From Rhodothermales bacterium (GTDB lineage Bacteria; Bacteroidota; Rhodothermia; Rhodothermales; UBA10348), in NCBI GenBank assembly GCA_024711125.1, contig JANJTM010000075.1, positions 1-39,702 of the forward strand: DNA of 39,702 nucleotides, written 5' to 3'. This document shows positions 7,722-16,324 of this stretch, piece by piece (within the stretch, counting starts at the first letter, position 1; each line of letters opens with the position of its first letter). The position numbers and the translations under genes were made by a program. The notes under the pieces were generated by a model that saw nothing but the letters and a program-made list of their open reading frames with translations, made no database searches and was not told the DNA's origin.

Positions 7722-10055
7722 TCATCGGCGACGTACGGCCTGGAACAGCACCGTAACGTGGGGATCGAAAGCGTCTGCCGGGCTGGCGAGATTGATGCGC
7801 AGGGGAAGGCGGACGACGTTCCGCACGAAGATGCCGACCTCGTGCCGCCACCCGACCGGATCTCCCCATGCCCGGCCGTGCCCGGTGAACACACCCCACC
7901 GCTCCGGCCGCTCGGCGAGTCCGAGCCATTCGCCGGCTGCCGGGCCGAAATCGTGCTGCAGGAATACGGCCAGCCACCGTTTGGAGAGCGGCATGCGCCC
8001 CCGGGGCACGCGGAACCCGGCCCCGGGCGCGAGCACACCCACGGCCATGTCGAGAAATCCCTGGCGCTGCGCGGGGATGCCGTCGGTACCCAGGCCAGCG
8101 AACAGGTCGACCCGCAGCGTCGCAGGCTCGGCCCTGCGTCGCTGGAGGGTGGGTACCCGAAGGGCAAGCGCCCCGCTCCACCGCACGTAGTCGAAGTCGG
8201 ATCCCCGCCAACCGGATTGCGCCAGCTCCATCCGCGATCCCGCGTAGAAGCCCCCCCTCGTCCCGGGGAGCGCGGCATCGCCCCGGGACACCTCGAACGC
8301 CACCGAGGTCAGTCCGCCCTCCTCGACGGGCGGGTTCTCCCGCTGCCGGTTCCGGAACAGGAATCCCTCGTGGCCCGATCGTTTGACCGCGGAACGGTGC
8401 CGCTCGGCCGACGCGATCACATCGAACCGCAGCGGCTGGTCGGGAAATGCCCACCCGATGCTTCCGTAGGCCCGGGTCCGATCGAAGTAGTCGTAGTAAT
8501 CGTCCCATCCTGCCCAGGTCGCGAGTCCGAGCTGCAGGCGGTCGCGCGCGACGACTTCGCCCGTAACCGCCGTGAACCGGTCGGCGCCGGCAGCGAGGCG
8601 GAGCCCGGTCTCCGGGGCCCGCACCAACGCGACGGCCCAGGGCCAACCACCCCGGGCCTCCGCGTATCCCGCCGCGGGCCGCAGCGTCCAGGAGCGCGAC
8701 AGGGGCACCTCCGGGCGCAATCCCACCTGCCAACCGTCCACGCGGTTGAACCAGGCCCACGGACGCACCCAGGTGACGGGTCTGCGGTCGGGATCCGCGA
8801 CCGGCCGCTCGGTCACGGGAACGGACAGGTACTGCCGCAGCAAGCCCTCCGCGCGGAATACCACGGGCAACGGCGGCGCCGCGGAGACCCTGCCGAGCGA
8901 AGCGATCTCCTCCTCGGTGAGCGGAACCATGCCCGGATTCCAGTCGAACAGCCACGCCTGCCGGTCGACGTCCGGCGCATCGATTCGTCCGGGCGGCTCC
9001 GCGAAGAGCGTATCGGGCACCGGGATGCGGGTCGCGTGCAGGCTCAGCCCGGAAACCTGTCGAAACCGTGCGGTCGGATACGAAGCGCCCGGCGCGCCGA
9101 AGGTCACACCCCCCTCGGCGCGAAACGCGACCGGCTGCATGCCGCCTCCCATCCGCGTGAACGTCTGCGAGAACTGGACCCACCGCTCGATGACGGGAGG
9201 GGGACCCCTGCGGTCGGCGGCGGGGCGCGCCGCGATTTCCAGCACGTCGAAGGTCGAATCCTCGACCGCCATCATGCCCACCAGGCCCGTCTCCGTCGCC
9301 GATGTCGGGCGAAAGGCCACGTCGAACACCGGTCGCCCGTCCCGCGACCGCACGGCCACGAGACGAAGATCGTAGCGATCTGTCGATTCCGGGTGCAGCG
9401 GCCCGACGAATACGGTGCCGTCGAGCGGCACGTCGTCGTCGTACAGGTTCGGGATCGCCAGCGGACCTGCAAACCGGAAGACCTCCCGACGGGCCGGTCG
9501 CGTCCTCCGGGCCCTGACGATCTCCCGGGGGCCGTCGCCCGCCTTCCACCAGACGGCCGATATCGATTCCTCGAGGCGCACGGGCTCCAGCTCGCGCAGC
9601 AGGGTGAACCTCGTATAGCCCTCGGCATACGCCGTCCGCACGGTATCCCGCCACGCCTGCTTCGCCGCCAACGCCTTGCGTACGATGTCGTAGGCCGGAT
9701 CCTCGCCCGAAACCACGATTTCGCCGAGATCGACCGCTTCCGGTTCGAGCGCGATGTCGAGGGTTCCCGACGGAAATCGCCCGAGCCGCAGCGTGCGCGA
9801 CCGGTAGCCGATGAATCGGGCGGTGAGCACGACCGGCAGGCGCGGGATCGCCAGCGAGAATCGGCCGTCGGCGTTCGTCACCGCGCCCATCGAGAGCGAA
9901 TCGACCTGTACGGTGGCCCCGGGCAGGGCCAGGCCCGTCGAGGCGTCAACGACGCGACCCGACAGGAGCCCCTGGCCGCTGGCGGGCATCGCCAGGAACG
10001 CCAGCGCCGCCAGGAGGCGCCACCGGCAGACGGTACGCGGAATGCGGAGTGCCAT
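7722..10055 (-). CDS. DUF5686 outer-membrane protein with carboxypeptidase-like regulatory domain
   Basis: The 777-residue product has a Sec signal (about residues 1-28, ending ASGQG). A CarboxypepD_reg-like domain follows (about residues 30-105: GRVVDASTGLALPGATVQV, VTNADGRFSLAI), then SGEDPAYDIVRKALAAK, the start of DUF5686. The C-terminal ~450 residues show the alternating aromatic and polar pattern of a beta-barrel (WTLRPAAGYAEARG and many GxY/WxR strands). It ends in VTVLFQAVRRR, ending in a basic tail rather than the usual terminal aromatic residue. The family is widespread in Bacteroidota-like genomes with unknown function; it resembles SusC-type proteins in the regulatory domain but has no TonB plug. 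The start at 10055 is chosen because residues upstream of it are not signal-like. A strong hairpin ends seven bases before the start codon. It is codirectional with, and 67 bases downstream of, the sugar symporter, so the two may form an operon. Confidence 0.85.
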   Translation of the reverse strand: MALRIPRTVCRWRLLAALAFLAMPASGQGLLSGRVVDASTGLALPGATVQVDSLSMGAVTNADGRFSLAIPRLPVVLTARFIGYRSRTLRLGRFPSGTLDIALEPEAVDLGEIVVSGEDPAYDIVRKALAAKQAWRDTVRTAYAEGYTRFTLLRELEPVRLEESISAVWWKAGDGPREIVRARRTRPARREVFRFAGPLAIPNLYDDDVPLDGTVFVGPLHPESTDRYDLRLVAVRSRDGRPVFDVAFRPTSATETGLVGMMAVEDSTFDVLEIAARPAADRRGPPPVIERWVQFSQTFTRMGGGMQPVAFRAEGGVTFGAPGASYPTARFRQVSGLSLHATRIPVPDTLFAEPPGRIDAPDVDRQAWLFDWNPGMVPLTEEEIASLGRVSAAPPLPVVFRAEGLLRQYLSVPVTERPVADPDRRPVTWVRPWAWFNRVDGWQVGLRPEVPLSRSWTLRPAAGYAEARGGWPWAVALVRAPETGLRLAAGADRFTAVTGEVVARDRLQLGLATWAGWDDYYDYFDRTRAYGSIGWAFPDQPLRFDVIASAERHRSAVKRSGHEGFLFRNRQRENPPVEEGGLTSVAFEVSRGDAALPGTRGGFYAGSRMELAQSGWRGSDFDYVRWSGALALRVPTLQRRRAEPATLRVDLFAGLGTDGIPAQRQGFLDMAVGVLAPGAGFRVPRGRMPLSKRWLAVFLQHDFGPAAGEWLGLAERPERWGVFTGHGRAWGDPVGWRHEVGIFVRNVVRLPLRINLASPADAFDPHVTVLFQAVRRR

Positions 10056-10062
10056 GAAACGA

Positions 10063-10091
10063 CGGGGGCGCGACCGATCGGCGCGCCCCCG
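10063..10091 (-). terminator. GC-rich hairpin between symporter and DUF5686 genes
   Basis: Ten-base arms CGGGGGCGCG (10063-10072) and CGCGCCCCCG (10082-10091) pair perfectly around a 9-base loop. On the minus strand the hairpin lies 31 bases after the symporter stop and is followed by TCGTTTC rather than a long T run, so termination may be partial or may need Rho. The proximal arm ends seven bases before the DUF5686 ATG, where the ribosome would bind, so the structure could also limit translation of the downstream gene. Confidence 0.6.
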
Positions 10092-10122
10092 CGAAACTAC
10101 CACCGCAAGCGGAGATTCCGCC

Positions 10123-11724
10123 CTACCACCAGATCGCGTACAGCGCAGCCGTGATCCCGAGGATTCCGAACGCGAGCACCGCGAACACCGGGTCGGTCGT
10201 GCGCCACGTCGAATCGATCGTGATCGCCTTCGCGTCGTCCTTGCCCTTGTTCTCCCACCACGAGATCGCGACGATGAGCACGATCGAGGCGAGGAACGCG
10301 ACGCCCATGCGGTCGATGAAGGGCAGGCCCGGCAGGGCGTACTTCATCAGGAGCGAGAGCGGAATCGACAGCACGGCCGACGTGAGTGCGGCATTGGCCG
10401 TCGATTTCTTCCAGAACAGGCCCATCATGAAGATCGCCAGCACACCCGGACTCACCATGCCCGTGTATTCCTGGATGTACTGGAAGACCTGGTCGAGGCT
10501 CGAGAGCTGCGGGGCGAGCGCGACGGCGATCAGCATGCAGACGATGGCGACCGTCCGGCCGATCCGGACCAGTTGCTTCTCGCTCGCGTCCGTCCGGAAG
10601 TAGTGACGGTAGATGTCCATCGTGAAGATGGTCGCCGTCGAGTTCATCATCGACGCCAGCGACGAGACGATGGCCGCGATGAGCGCGGCGAACGTGAGAC
10701 CCTTGAAGCCGGGGCCCACGTATTCGCGCAACAGGTACGGGTATGCTTCATCGCCCTTGGATATCGGCGCCTCCAGCGCATAGGCCACGATGCCCGGGAT
10801 GACCACGATGAGCGGAAGGAGGAGCTTCAGGTAGCCCGCGAAAGCCACGCCGCGCTGGGCTTCGCGCAGGTCCTTGGCCGCGAGGGCGCGCTGGATGATG
10901 TACTGGTTGCAGCCCCAGTAGAAAAGGTTCGCGATCCACATGCCGCCCAGTAGGACCGAGAGGCCCGGCAGGAGGTCGTAGGCGTCCTTCGTCATGCCCG
11001 CGTCGTCGGTGTACATCAGCTCGCCCTTGAAGAGCACCATGTTGAACCGGTCGCCGGCCTCGGTCAGCAGCTTGCCGAAGCCCGAGAAGGCGCCGGCCCC
11101 GCCGGAATAGGCGTCGAGGGCGAGGTAGGTCGTCATGAGCCCGCCGCCCACGAGGAAGATCACCTGCACGACGTCGGTCCAGGCCACCGCCTTCAGCCCG
11201 CCGTACACCGAGTAGATGCCGGCAAACAGCGCCAGGCCGATCACGCCCGTCCAGAGCGGCACACCCATGATGCCCTTCATCGCCAGGGCGCCCAGGTAGA
11301 GCACCGAGGTGAGGTTCACGAACACGTAGACCAGCAGCCAGAACACCGCGAGCAACGTGCGCACGCGGCTGTCGTAGCGCACCTCGAGGAACTGCGGCAT
11401 CGTGAAGATGCCCTTCTTCAGGTAGATCGGAAGGAAGAAGTATGCGACGATGAGCAGCGTGACCGCCGCCATCCACTCGTAGGTCGCGATCGCGAGGCCG
11501 AGCCGGAATCCGGAGCCCGACATCCCGATGAACTGCTCGGCCGAGATGTTCGACGCGATGAGCGACGCGCCGATGGCCCACCAGGGTAGGGACTTCGACG
11601 CGAGGAAGTAATCCTCGGTGTTCTTTTCGTGGCCCTTCTTCTCGCGGGAGACCCAGAGACCGATGAAGATGATGAGGCCGACGTACCCGAAGAAGACCAG
11701 GTAGTCGATGGTTTCGAAGCCCAT
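10123..11724 (-). CDS. SGLT-type sodium/sugar symporter (SSS family)
   Basis: Inner-membrane Na+-coupled solute importer of 533 residues with about 14 predicted TM helices. The segments SNISAEQFIGMSGSGFRLGL and GLKAVAWTDVVQVIF closely follow the sugar-transporting vSGLT branch of the family, including the EQFIGMSG helix that lines the sugar and sodium sites. A hexose or related sugar is therefore the best substrate guess. The start at 11724 (MGFETIDYLVFFGYVG) gives the usual short periplasmic N-terminus; the much longer upstream frame has no family similarity. A perfect GAAACGTTTC palindrome lies 14 bases upstream of the start. The gene is divergent from the molybdoenzyme cluster. Confidence 0.92.
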   Translation of the reverse strand: MGFETIDYLVFFGYVGLIIFIGLWVSREKKGHEKNTEDYFLASKSLPWWAIGASLIASNISAEQFIGMSGSGFRLGLAIATYEWMAAVTLLIVAYFFLPIYLKKGIFTMPQFLEVRYDSRVRTLLAVFWLLVYVFVNLTSVLYLGALAMKGIMGVPLWTGVIGLALFAGIYSVYGGLKAVAWTDVVQVIFLVGGGLMTTYLALDAYSGGAGAFSGFGKLLTEAGDRFNMVLFKGELMYTDDAGMTKDAYDLLPGLSVLLGGMWIANLFYWGCNQYIIQRALAAKDLREAQRGVAFAGYLKLLLPLIVVIPGIVAYALEAPISKGDEAYPYLLREYVGPGFKGLTFAALIAAIVSSLASMMNSTATIFTMDIYRHYFRTDASEKQLVRIGRTVAIVCMLIAVALAPQLSSLDQVFQYIQEYTGMVSPGVLAIFMMGLFWKKSTANAALTSAVLSIPLSLLMKYALPGLPFIDRMGVAFLASIVLIVAISWWENKGKDDAKAITIDSTWRTTDPVFAVLAFGILGITAALYAIWW

Positions 11725-11737
11725 GGCGGTGCGGATT

Positions 11738-11747
11738 GAAACGTTTC
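11738..11747. promoter_or_regulatory. CG-centred palindrome, candidate LacI-family operator
   Basis: GAAACGTTTC is an exact 10-base palindrome with a central CG, the core geometry of LacI/GalR-family operators. It lies in the 271-base divergent region between the symporter (14 bases before its ATG) and the molybdoenzyme gene. Its position suits repression of the sugar symporter. No LacI-family gene is in the window. I see no convincing -35/-10 pair elsewhere in this divergent region. Confidence 0.35.
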
Positions 11748-11995
11748 CGGCCGCATGGTCGCGCGTGCGCGGCGCATTGTCAACGGCAATCGCCGACCCG
11801 CCCGTCATTCCGCCGGGGTCGCGGCACCGGGATGCGGAATTGGCGCGGTCTGCGGCGGGCGATTCCCTACAGGCGTGAGGGGGCTGGTCCGCCAATCCGA
11901 CGGGGACCCCCTCCGACCGCATCGGGCAGGCCATTTCGGTACCCTTGGTCCCGTCGCGACGACCCCTTGCCACGCGGCGCACGCACACTCCCGAC

Positions 11996-14224
11996 ATGAA
12001 CAATCGGCGCAGTTTCCTGAAGATCGGGGCCCTGGGCCTCGGCGGCCTCGCGGTCGCTCCCACCCTGATGCGCAGGCGGGCCGACGCGTCGGCCACGTTT
12101 CCCGTGCAGCCGGGCGATTCCGTCACGATGACGCCGACGTACTGCGAGATCTGCTTCTGGCAGTGCGCGGGCTGGACCTTCACGAAGAACGGCAGGCCCT
12201 GGAAGATCGTCGGCAACCCGGACGACCGCCATTCGAACGGCCGGTTCTGTACGCGCGGAACGGGCGGAATGGGCGCGTACACCGACCCCGACCGCCTTCG
12301 CACGCCGCTTCTCCGGGTGGAAGGACCCGACGGCCAGCATTTCCGCGAAGCCACGTGGGAAGAGGCCTTCGACTACATCGCCGAAAAGCTGAACCACGTC
12401 CGGTCCACGTACGGCGGCGAATCGCTCGCCATGTTCAGCCACGGCAACGGTGCCACCCACTTCAAGACGCTGACCAAGGCGTTCGGCTCGGCCAACATCA
12501 CGGCACCCTCCTACGCCCAGTGCCGCGGGCCCCGCGACGATGCGTTCCTCCTCACGTTCGGCGAGACCGTCGGATCGCCCGAGCGTACCGACATCGAGAA
12601 TTCGCGGTGCCTGGTCCTGATCGGTTCGCACATCGGGGAGAACCTGCACAACGGGCAGGTCCAGGAGATGGCCACCGCGATCGAACGCGGGGCCGAGATC
12701 ATCGTGGTCGATCCGCGCTTCTCGGTGGCGGCGTCCAAGGCGAAACACTGGCTTCCGATCAAACCGTCGACGGACCTGGCCCTCCTGCTCGCCTGGATCC
12801 ACGTGATCGTCGAGGAAGGGCTCTACGACCGCGAGTACGTGGACCGCTACACGACCGGTTTCGACCAATTGAAAGCCGCCGTGGCGTCGAATACGCCGGA
12901 GTGGGCCTATCCGATCACGACGCTGCACCCGGACGTCATCCGCGAGACCGCCCGCACGATGGCGCGGAACGCCCCGGCGACCCTCGTGCATCCCGGACGC
13001 CACGTGACGTGGTACGGCGACGACACCCAGCGTAGCCGGGCCGTCGCGATCCTGAACGCGCTCCTGGGCAGTTGGGGAAGGAAGGGCGGTTTCTACTTCC
13101 CGAGCGAGGTCGCATTCGAGGACGAGCCGCACCCGCCCTACCCGAAACCGCGCTGGACGTGGGCCGACCTGGCGCCCGACGCGTACCCGTTCGCGTCTTC
13201 GTCGATCGCTTCGCTGATCCGGGACGCGACCGCCGATCCGTCGATGGCGCCCGACAAGCCGATCAAGGCCTGGCTGGTCTACGGGTCCAACCTGATCTAC
13301 GCGCTGCCCGAACCCGAGAAGACCATCCAGGCGATCCAGAACCTGGACCTGCTCGTCGCGGTCGACATCCAGCCCGCGGAAATCTGCGGATGGGCCGACG
13401 TGGTGCTTCCCGAGTGTACCTACCTCGAGCGCTACGACGACATCCGCACCTCGCCGGGTCGCGTGCGGCAGATCGCGCTGCGGGCACCGGCCTTCGAACC
13501 CTCGTTCGATACGAAGCCGGCCGCCTGGATGGTCAAGCAGCTCGCGCCGCGCCTGGGGCTGGAGGCCTGGTTCCCCTGGAACGACATGGAAGAGTGGTTG
13601 GACCGGCGCCTCGCCCAGGTCGGCTCTTCGCTGGAGGAAATGCGGCGGATCGGCGTGAAGACGCTGGACGGCGAGGGTCCTCTCTACCTGGCCGAAGGCG
13701 AAGCGATGGAGTTCAACACGCCCAGCGGCAGGATCGAACTGGCGTCGGAGCAACTCGCGGCCGCCGGATTCGACGCGGTGCCGCGGTACACCCCGCACGA
13801 CGAACCACCCCCGGGCTACTATCGCCTGTTGTCGGGTCGCTCACCGGCCCACACCTTCGCCCGCACGATCAACAACCCGCTGCTGAACGAGATCCAGTCG
13901 GAGAACGACCTCTGGGTCAACACGGTGACCGCAGAGGATTGGGGTCTGAAGAACGGGCAGGAAGTGCGCCTCAGGAACTCGGCGGGACGCATTTCGACGT
14001 TCCCGATCCGCGTCCGCGTGACCGAGCGCATCCGTCCGGACAGCCTGTACATGGTGCACGGCTTCGGCCATACCGAGAAGCTCCTGACGAAGGCCTTCGG
14101 CCGGGGAGCCGACGACAACGAGCTGATCGAGAACGTGAAGATCGACCCCCTGATGGGCGCGACGGCCCGACGCAATACGTTCGTCACGTTCGAGATCGAA
14201 GAAACCGGCGTGGAGGCAGTCTGA
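11996..14224 (+). CDS. Tat-exported molybdopterin oxidoreductase (PsrA/PhsA-like catalytic subunit)
   Basis: Catalytic subunit of a three-part molybdenum enzyme of the polysulfide/thiosulfate reductase type (DMSO reductase superfamily). The 742-residue length suits PsrA/PhsA and is shorter than SoeA or ArrA. A twin-arginine signal (NNRRSFLKIGALGLGGLAV) sends the folded protein to the periplasm. A 4Fe-4S binding motif CX2CX3CX27C is formed by Cys50, Cys53, Cys57 and Cys85. Cys176 in SYAQCRGPRDD sits where the family places its molybdenum ligand. The C-terminal domain (from about 600) has the guanine-dinucleotide-binding fold (LLSGRSPAHTFARTINNP). The start at 11996 is set by the Tat signal; no clear ribosome-binding site precedes it. 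The ferredoxin subunit starts 4 bases after the stop. The direction of reaction and the substrate (polysulfide, thiosulfate, sulfite or other) cannot be decided here. Confidence 0.9.
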   Translation: MNNRRSFLKIGALGLGGLAVAPTLMRRRADASATFPVQPGDSVTMTPTYCEICFWQCAGWTFTKNGRPWKIVGNPDDRHSNGRFCTRGTGGMGAYTDPDRLRTPLLRVEGPDGQHFREATWEEAFDYIAEKLNHVRSTYGGESLAMFSHGNGATHFKTLTKAFGSANITAPSYAQCRGPRDDAFLLTFGETVGSPERTDIENSRCLVLIGSHIGENLHNGQVQEMATAIERGAEIIVVDPRFSVAASKAKHWLPIKPSTDLALLLAWIHVIVEEGLYDREYVDRYTTGFDQLKAAVASNTPEWAYPITTLHPDVIRETARTMARNAPATLVHPGRHVTWYGDDTQRSRAVAILNALLGSWGRKGGFYFPSEVAFEDEPHPPYPKPRWTWADLAPDAYPFASSSIASLIRDATADPSMAPDKPIKAWLVYGSNLIYALPEPEKTIQAIQNLDLLVAVDIQPAEICGWADVVLPECTYLERYDDIRTSPGRVRQIALRAPAFEPSFDTKPAAWMVKQLAPRLGLEAWFPWNDMEEWLDRRLAQVGSSLEEMRRIGVKTLDGEGPLYLAEGEAMEFNTPSGRIELASEQLAAAGFDAVPRYTPHDEPPPGYYRLLSGRSPAHTFARTINNPLLNEIQSENDLWVNTVTAEDWGLKNGQEVRLRNSAGRISTFPIRVRVTERIRPDSLYMVHGFGHTEKLLTKAFGRGADDNELIENVKIDPLMGATARRNTFVTFEIEETGVEAV

Positions 14225-14228
14225 CGCG

Positions 14229-14774
14229 ATGAAAACCCGCCGCTACGCGATAGTCATCGACACGCTGCGCTGCATCGGATGCGCCGACTGCGTGGTCGCC
14301 TGCAAGACCGAAAACGAGGTGCCCGAAGGCTACTGCCGGGACTGGATCACCGAAGCGACGACCGGGACGTTTCCGGAACTGCATACCGAGTACCGGTCGG
14401 AGCGCTGCAACCACTGCTCGAATCCGCCCTGCGTGCATGCCTGCCCCACCGGCGCCAGCTTCGTGGCCGACGGATCGAACGTCACGCTGGTCGACCCGGA
14501 ACTCTGCACCGGCTGCAAGTCCTGCATCGCCGCCTGTCCCTACGACGCACGGTTCGTACTTCCGGAAGGCTACGTATCGAAGTGCACGTTCTGCATGCAC
14601 CGCGTGGAGGTGGGGCTCGATCCGGCCTGTGTTTCGGCCTGCCCGACGCGCTGCATGGCATTCGGCGACTGCAACGACCCCGATTCGGAAGTGAGCCGAC
14701 TCCTGCGCACCCGCACGTGGAAAGTCATCGCGCCCGAAGCCGGCACCGAACCGAACGTCTACTACCTGACCTGA
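14229..14774 (+). CDS. Four-cluster ferredoxin subunit (PsrB/PhsB-like)
   Basis: Electron-transfer subunit of 181 residues with four cysteine clusters in the order expected for PsrB/NrfC-type proteins: CIGCADCVVAC (near residue 16), CNHCSNPPCVHAC (near residue 59), CTGCKSCIAAC (near residue 94) and CTFCMHRVEVGLDPACVSAC (near residue 120). Each pattern supports one 4Fe-4S cluster formed by cysteines shared in the usual crossed manner. It has no signal peptide, as expected for a partner exported together with the Tat-bearing catalytic subunit. Electrons would pass from or to the NrfD membrane subunit. A GGAGG precedes the ATG by about 12 bases and overlaps the end of the previous gene. Confidence 0.93.
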   Translation: MKTRRYAIVIDTLRCIGCADCVVACKTENEVPEGYCRDWITEATTGTFPELHTEYRSERCNHCSNPPCVHACPTGASFVADGSNVTLVDPELCTGCKSCIAACPYDARFVLPEGYVSKCTFCMHRVEVGLDPACVSACPTRCMAFGDCNDPDSEVSRLLRTRTWKVIAPEAGTEPNVYYLT

Positions 14775-14837
14775 GCGAGACCCACGAGGGTGCGCGGCGC
14801 CGCGAACGGCCGCCGCCTGCGCCACGCGAGAACCACC

Positions 14838-15785
14838 ATGGAAGAATTCGTCATCACGCAGAAAGCCAACCCGCACATCGACCCCGGTCTCGCGATCTGG
14901 GGCTGGGAAGTGCCGGTCTACCTGTTCCTGGGGGGCCTGGCCGCCGGGCTGCTGCTGCTCGGTGCCGTGAGCGTGCTGCGCGCAGAAACCGACCGGCCCG
15001 CCGCGCAGCGCCTTCTCGGCCTCGTGACTCCCATCCTGGGCATCGGCATGGGCGCCTTGTTCCTCGACCTGGAACACAAGCTCCATGTCTGGCGCTTCTA
15101 CACCGCCTTCCAGGTGACCGCTCCGATGTCCTGGGGCTCGTGGATCCTCCTCTTCGCGGTCCCGGTGAACCTGCTGCTCGCACTGGGAACCGCCGGCAAC
15201 GCCTTCGGACCGGGCTTCCGGGCCTTCGCCGACCGACTTCCCGCCCTCGCTCCACTCGAAGCGTGGGCCATCGCACGCCGACGCCCGCTAGCCTGGCTGT
15301 CGGTCGCGATCGCGGTGGCGGTGGGCATCTACACCGGCATCCTGCTCAGCGCCTACGGAGCCCGTCCCTTCTGGAACAGCGCCATCCTGGGGCCGCTCTT
15401 CCTCACGTCGGGCGTTTCGGCTGCAGCCGCCGCCCTGCAGCTCGCGGCCCGCACTCACGGCGAACGCCTTCCCTTCGAACGGCTCGACGTAGGGCTCCTG
15501 GTCATCGAACTGCTCCTGATGGGGCTGCTGGTCGTCACGCTCGTCTCCGGCCCCCTGCAGGCACAGCGGGCCGCCGATCTCGTGCTGGGCGGTCCGATGA
15601 CCGTGTATTTCTGGGTGTTCGTCGTCGGCCTCGGCGTGCTGCTTCCGCTCTCGCTCGAGACCTTCCAGCTTCGCGGTTACCGGCTTCCGGTATTCGTGGC
15701 GCCGGCCTTCGTGCTCATGGGGTCGCTGGTGTTCCGCTTCTTCATCGTGGAGGCGGGCCAGGTCACCACCTGGATCGCGTATTGA
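14838..15785 (+). CDS. NrfD/PsrC-type membrane quinone-interacting subunit
   Basis: Polytopic inner-membrane protein of 315 residues, typical for the NrfD/PsrC family, which exchanges electrons with the quinone pool and anchors the molybdoenzyme-ferredoxin pair. About eight to nine hydrophobic helices can be traced. The N-terminus (ITQKANPHIDPGLAIWGWEV, PVYLFLGGLAAGLLLLG) matches the family opening, and DLEHKLHVWRFYTAF with the following SWGSWILL segment matches the conserved loop after the second helix. The start at 14838 (MEEFVITQ) is chosen over an in-frame codon at 14790 because family similarity begins here. It lies 63 bases after the ferredoxin stop and 4 bases before the next gene. Confidence 0.92.
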   Translation: MEEFVITQKANPHIDPGLAIWGWEVPVYLFLGGLAAGLLLLGAVSVLRAETDRPAAQRLLGLVTPILGIGMGALFLDLEHKLHVWRFYTAFQVTAPMSWGSWILLFAVPVNLLLALGTAGNAFGPGFRAFADRLPALAPLEAWAIARRRPLAWLSVAIAVAVGIYTGILLSAYGARPFWNSAILGPLFLTSGVSAAAAALQLAARTHGERLPFERLDVGLLVIELLLMGLLVVTLVSGPLQAQRAADLVLGGPMTVYFWVFVVGLGVLLPLSLETFQLRGYRLPVFVAPAFVLMGSLVFRFFIVEAGQVTTWIAY

Positions 15786-15789
15786 TTCC

Positions 15790-16302
15790 ATGCCGTCCAA
15801 ACCCTATTTCAACCCCTACCTGGCCGGAATCGGCCTTGGCCTGGTCCTGCTGGCCGCCTTCCTCATCTCGGGCCGCGGCCTCGGCGCGTCAGGCGCCATC
15901 ATGCGCACGGTCGTCCAGGCCGAGAAAGCCGTGGCGCCCGGCCACGTGGACGCCAATCCGTACCTGTCGGCCTACGGCGGCGGTGACCGCAATCCCTGGG
16001 ACGAGTGGCTGGTACTCGAGACCCTCGGAGTGCTCGTGGGAGGACTCCTTTCGGGCGCATTCGGAAAGCGTATCCGCCGCGAGATCAACCACGGCCCACG
16101 CATCACCCCGCGGCAGCGGCTCGGCTACGCCCTCGTCGGCGGCGCGCTCTTCGGCTACGGCGCCCGCCTTGCCCGCGGGTGCACCAGCGGCGTCGCCCTG
16201 ACCGGCGGAGCGACGCTGGCCGTCGGAAGCTGGGCCACGATGCTCGCCATCTTCGCCGGTGCGTACGGCCTCGCGTACTTCATGCGCCGCCTCTGGATCT
16301 GA
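15790..16302 (+). CDS. YeeE/YedE-family half-transporter, first copy
   Basis: Membrane protein of 170 residues with about four hydrophobic segments and the motif ARGCTSGVALTGGA (Cys131), the conserved cysteine motif of YeeE/YedE (Sul_transp) proteins. The family includes the thiosulfate importer TsuA, where conserved cysteines relay thiosulfate through the membrane. Full-length members carry two such halves; this gene encodes only one, and the second half is the next gene 22 bases downstream. It starts 4 bases after the NrfD gene, so it is probably in the same operon, which supports handling of a sulfur compound. The loop GHVDANPYLSAYGGGDRNPWDEW is the typical periplasmic insertion of this subtype. 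Confidence 0.88.
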   Translation: MPSKPYFNPYLAGIGLGLVLLAAFLISGRGLGASGAIMRTVVQAEKAVAPGHVDANPYLSAYGGGDRNPWDEWLVLETLGVLVGGLLSGAFGKRIRREINHGPRITPRQRLGYALVGGALFGYGARLARGCTSGVALTGGATLAVGSWATMLAIFAGAYGLAYFMRRLWI

Positions 16303-16324
16303 ACTCCGAAACCCGGTTCCCACG

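Noticed and set aside
7758-10154. 798-residue plus-strand frame opposite the DUF5686 gene
   Set aside because: Low-complexity Arg/Gly/Pro composition and no domain; the minus-strand frame has a signal peptide and a recognised family.
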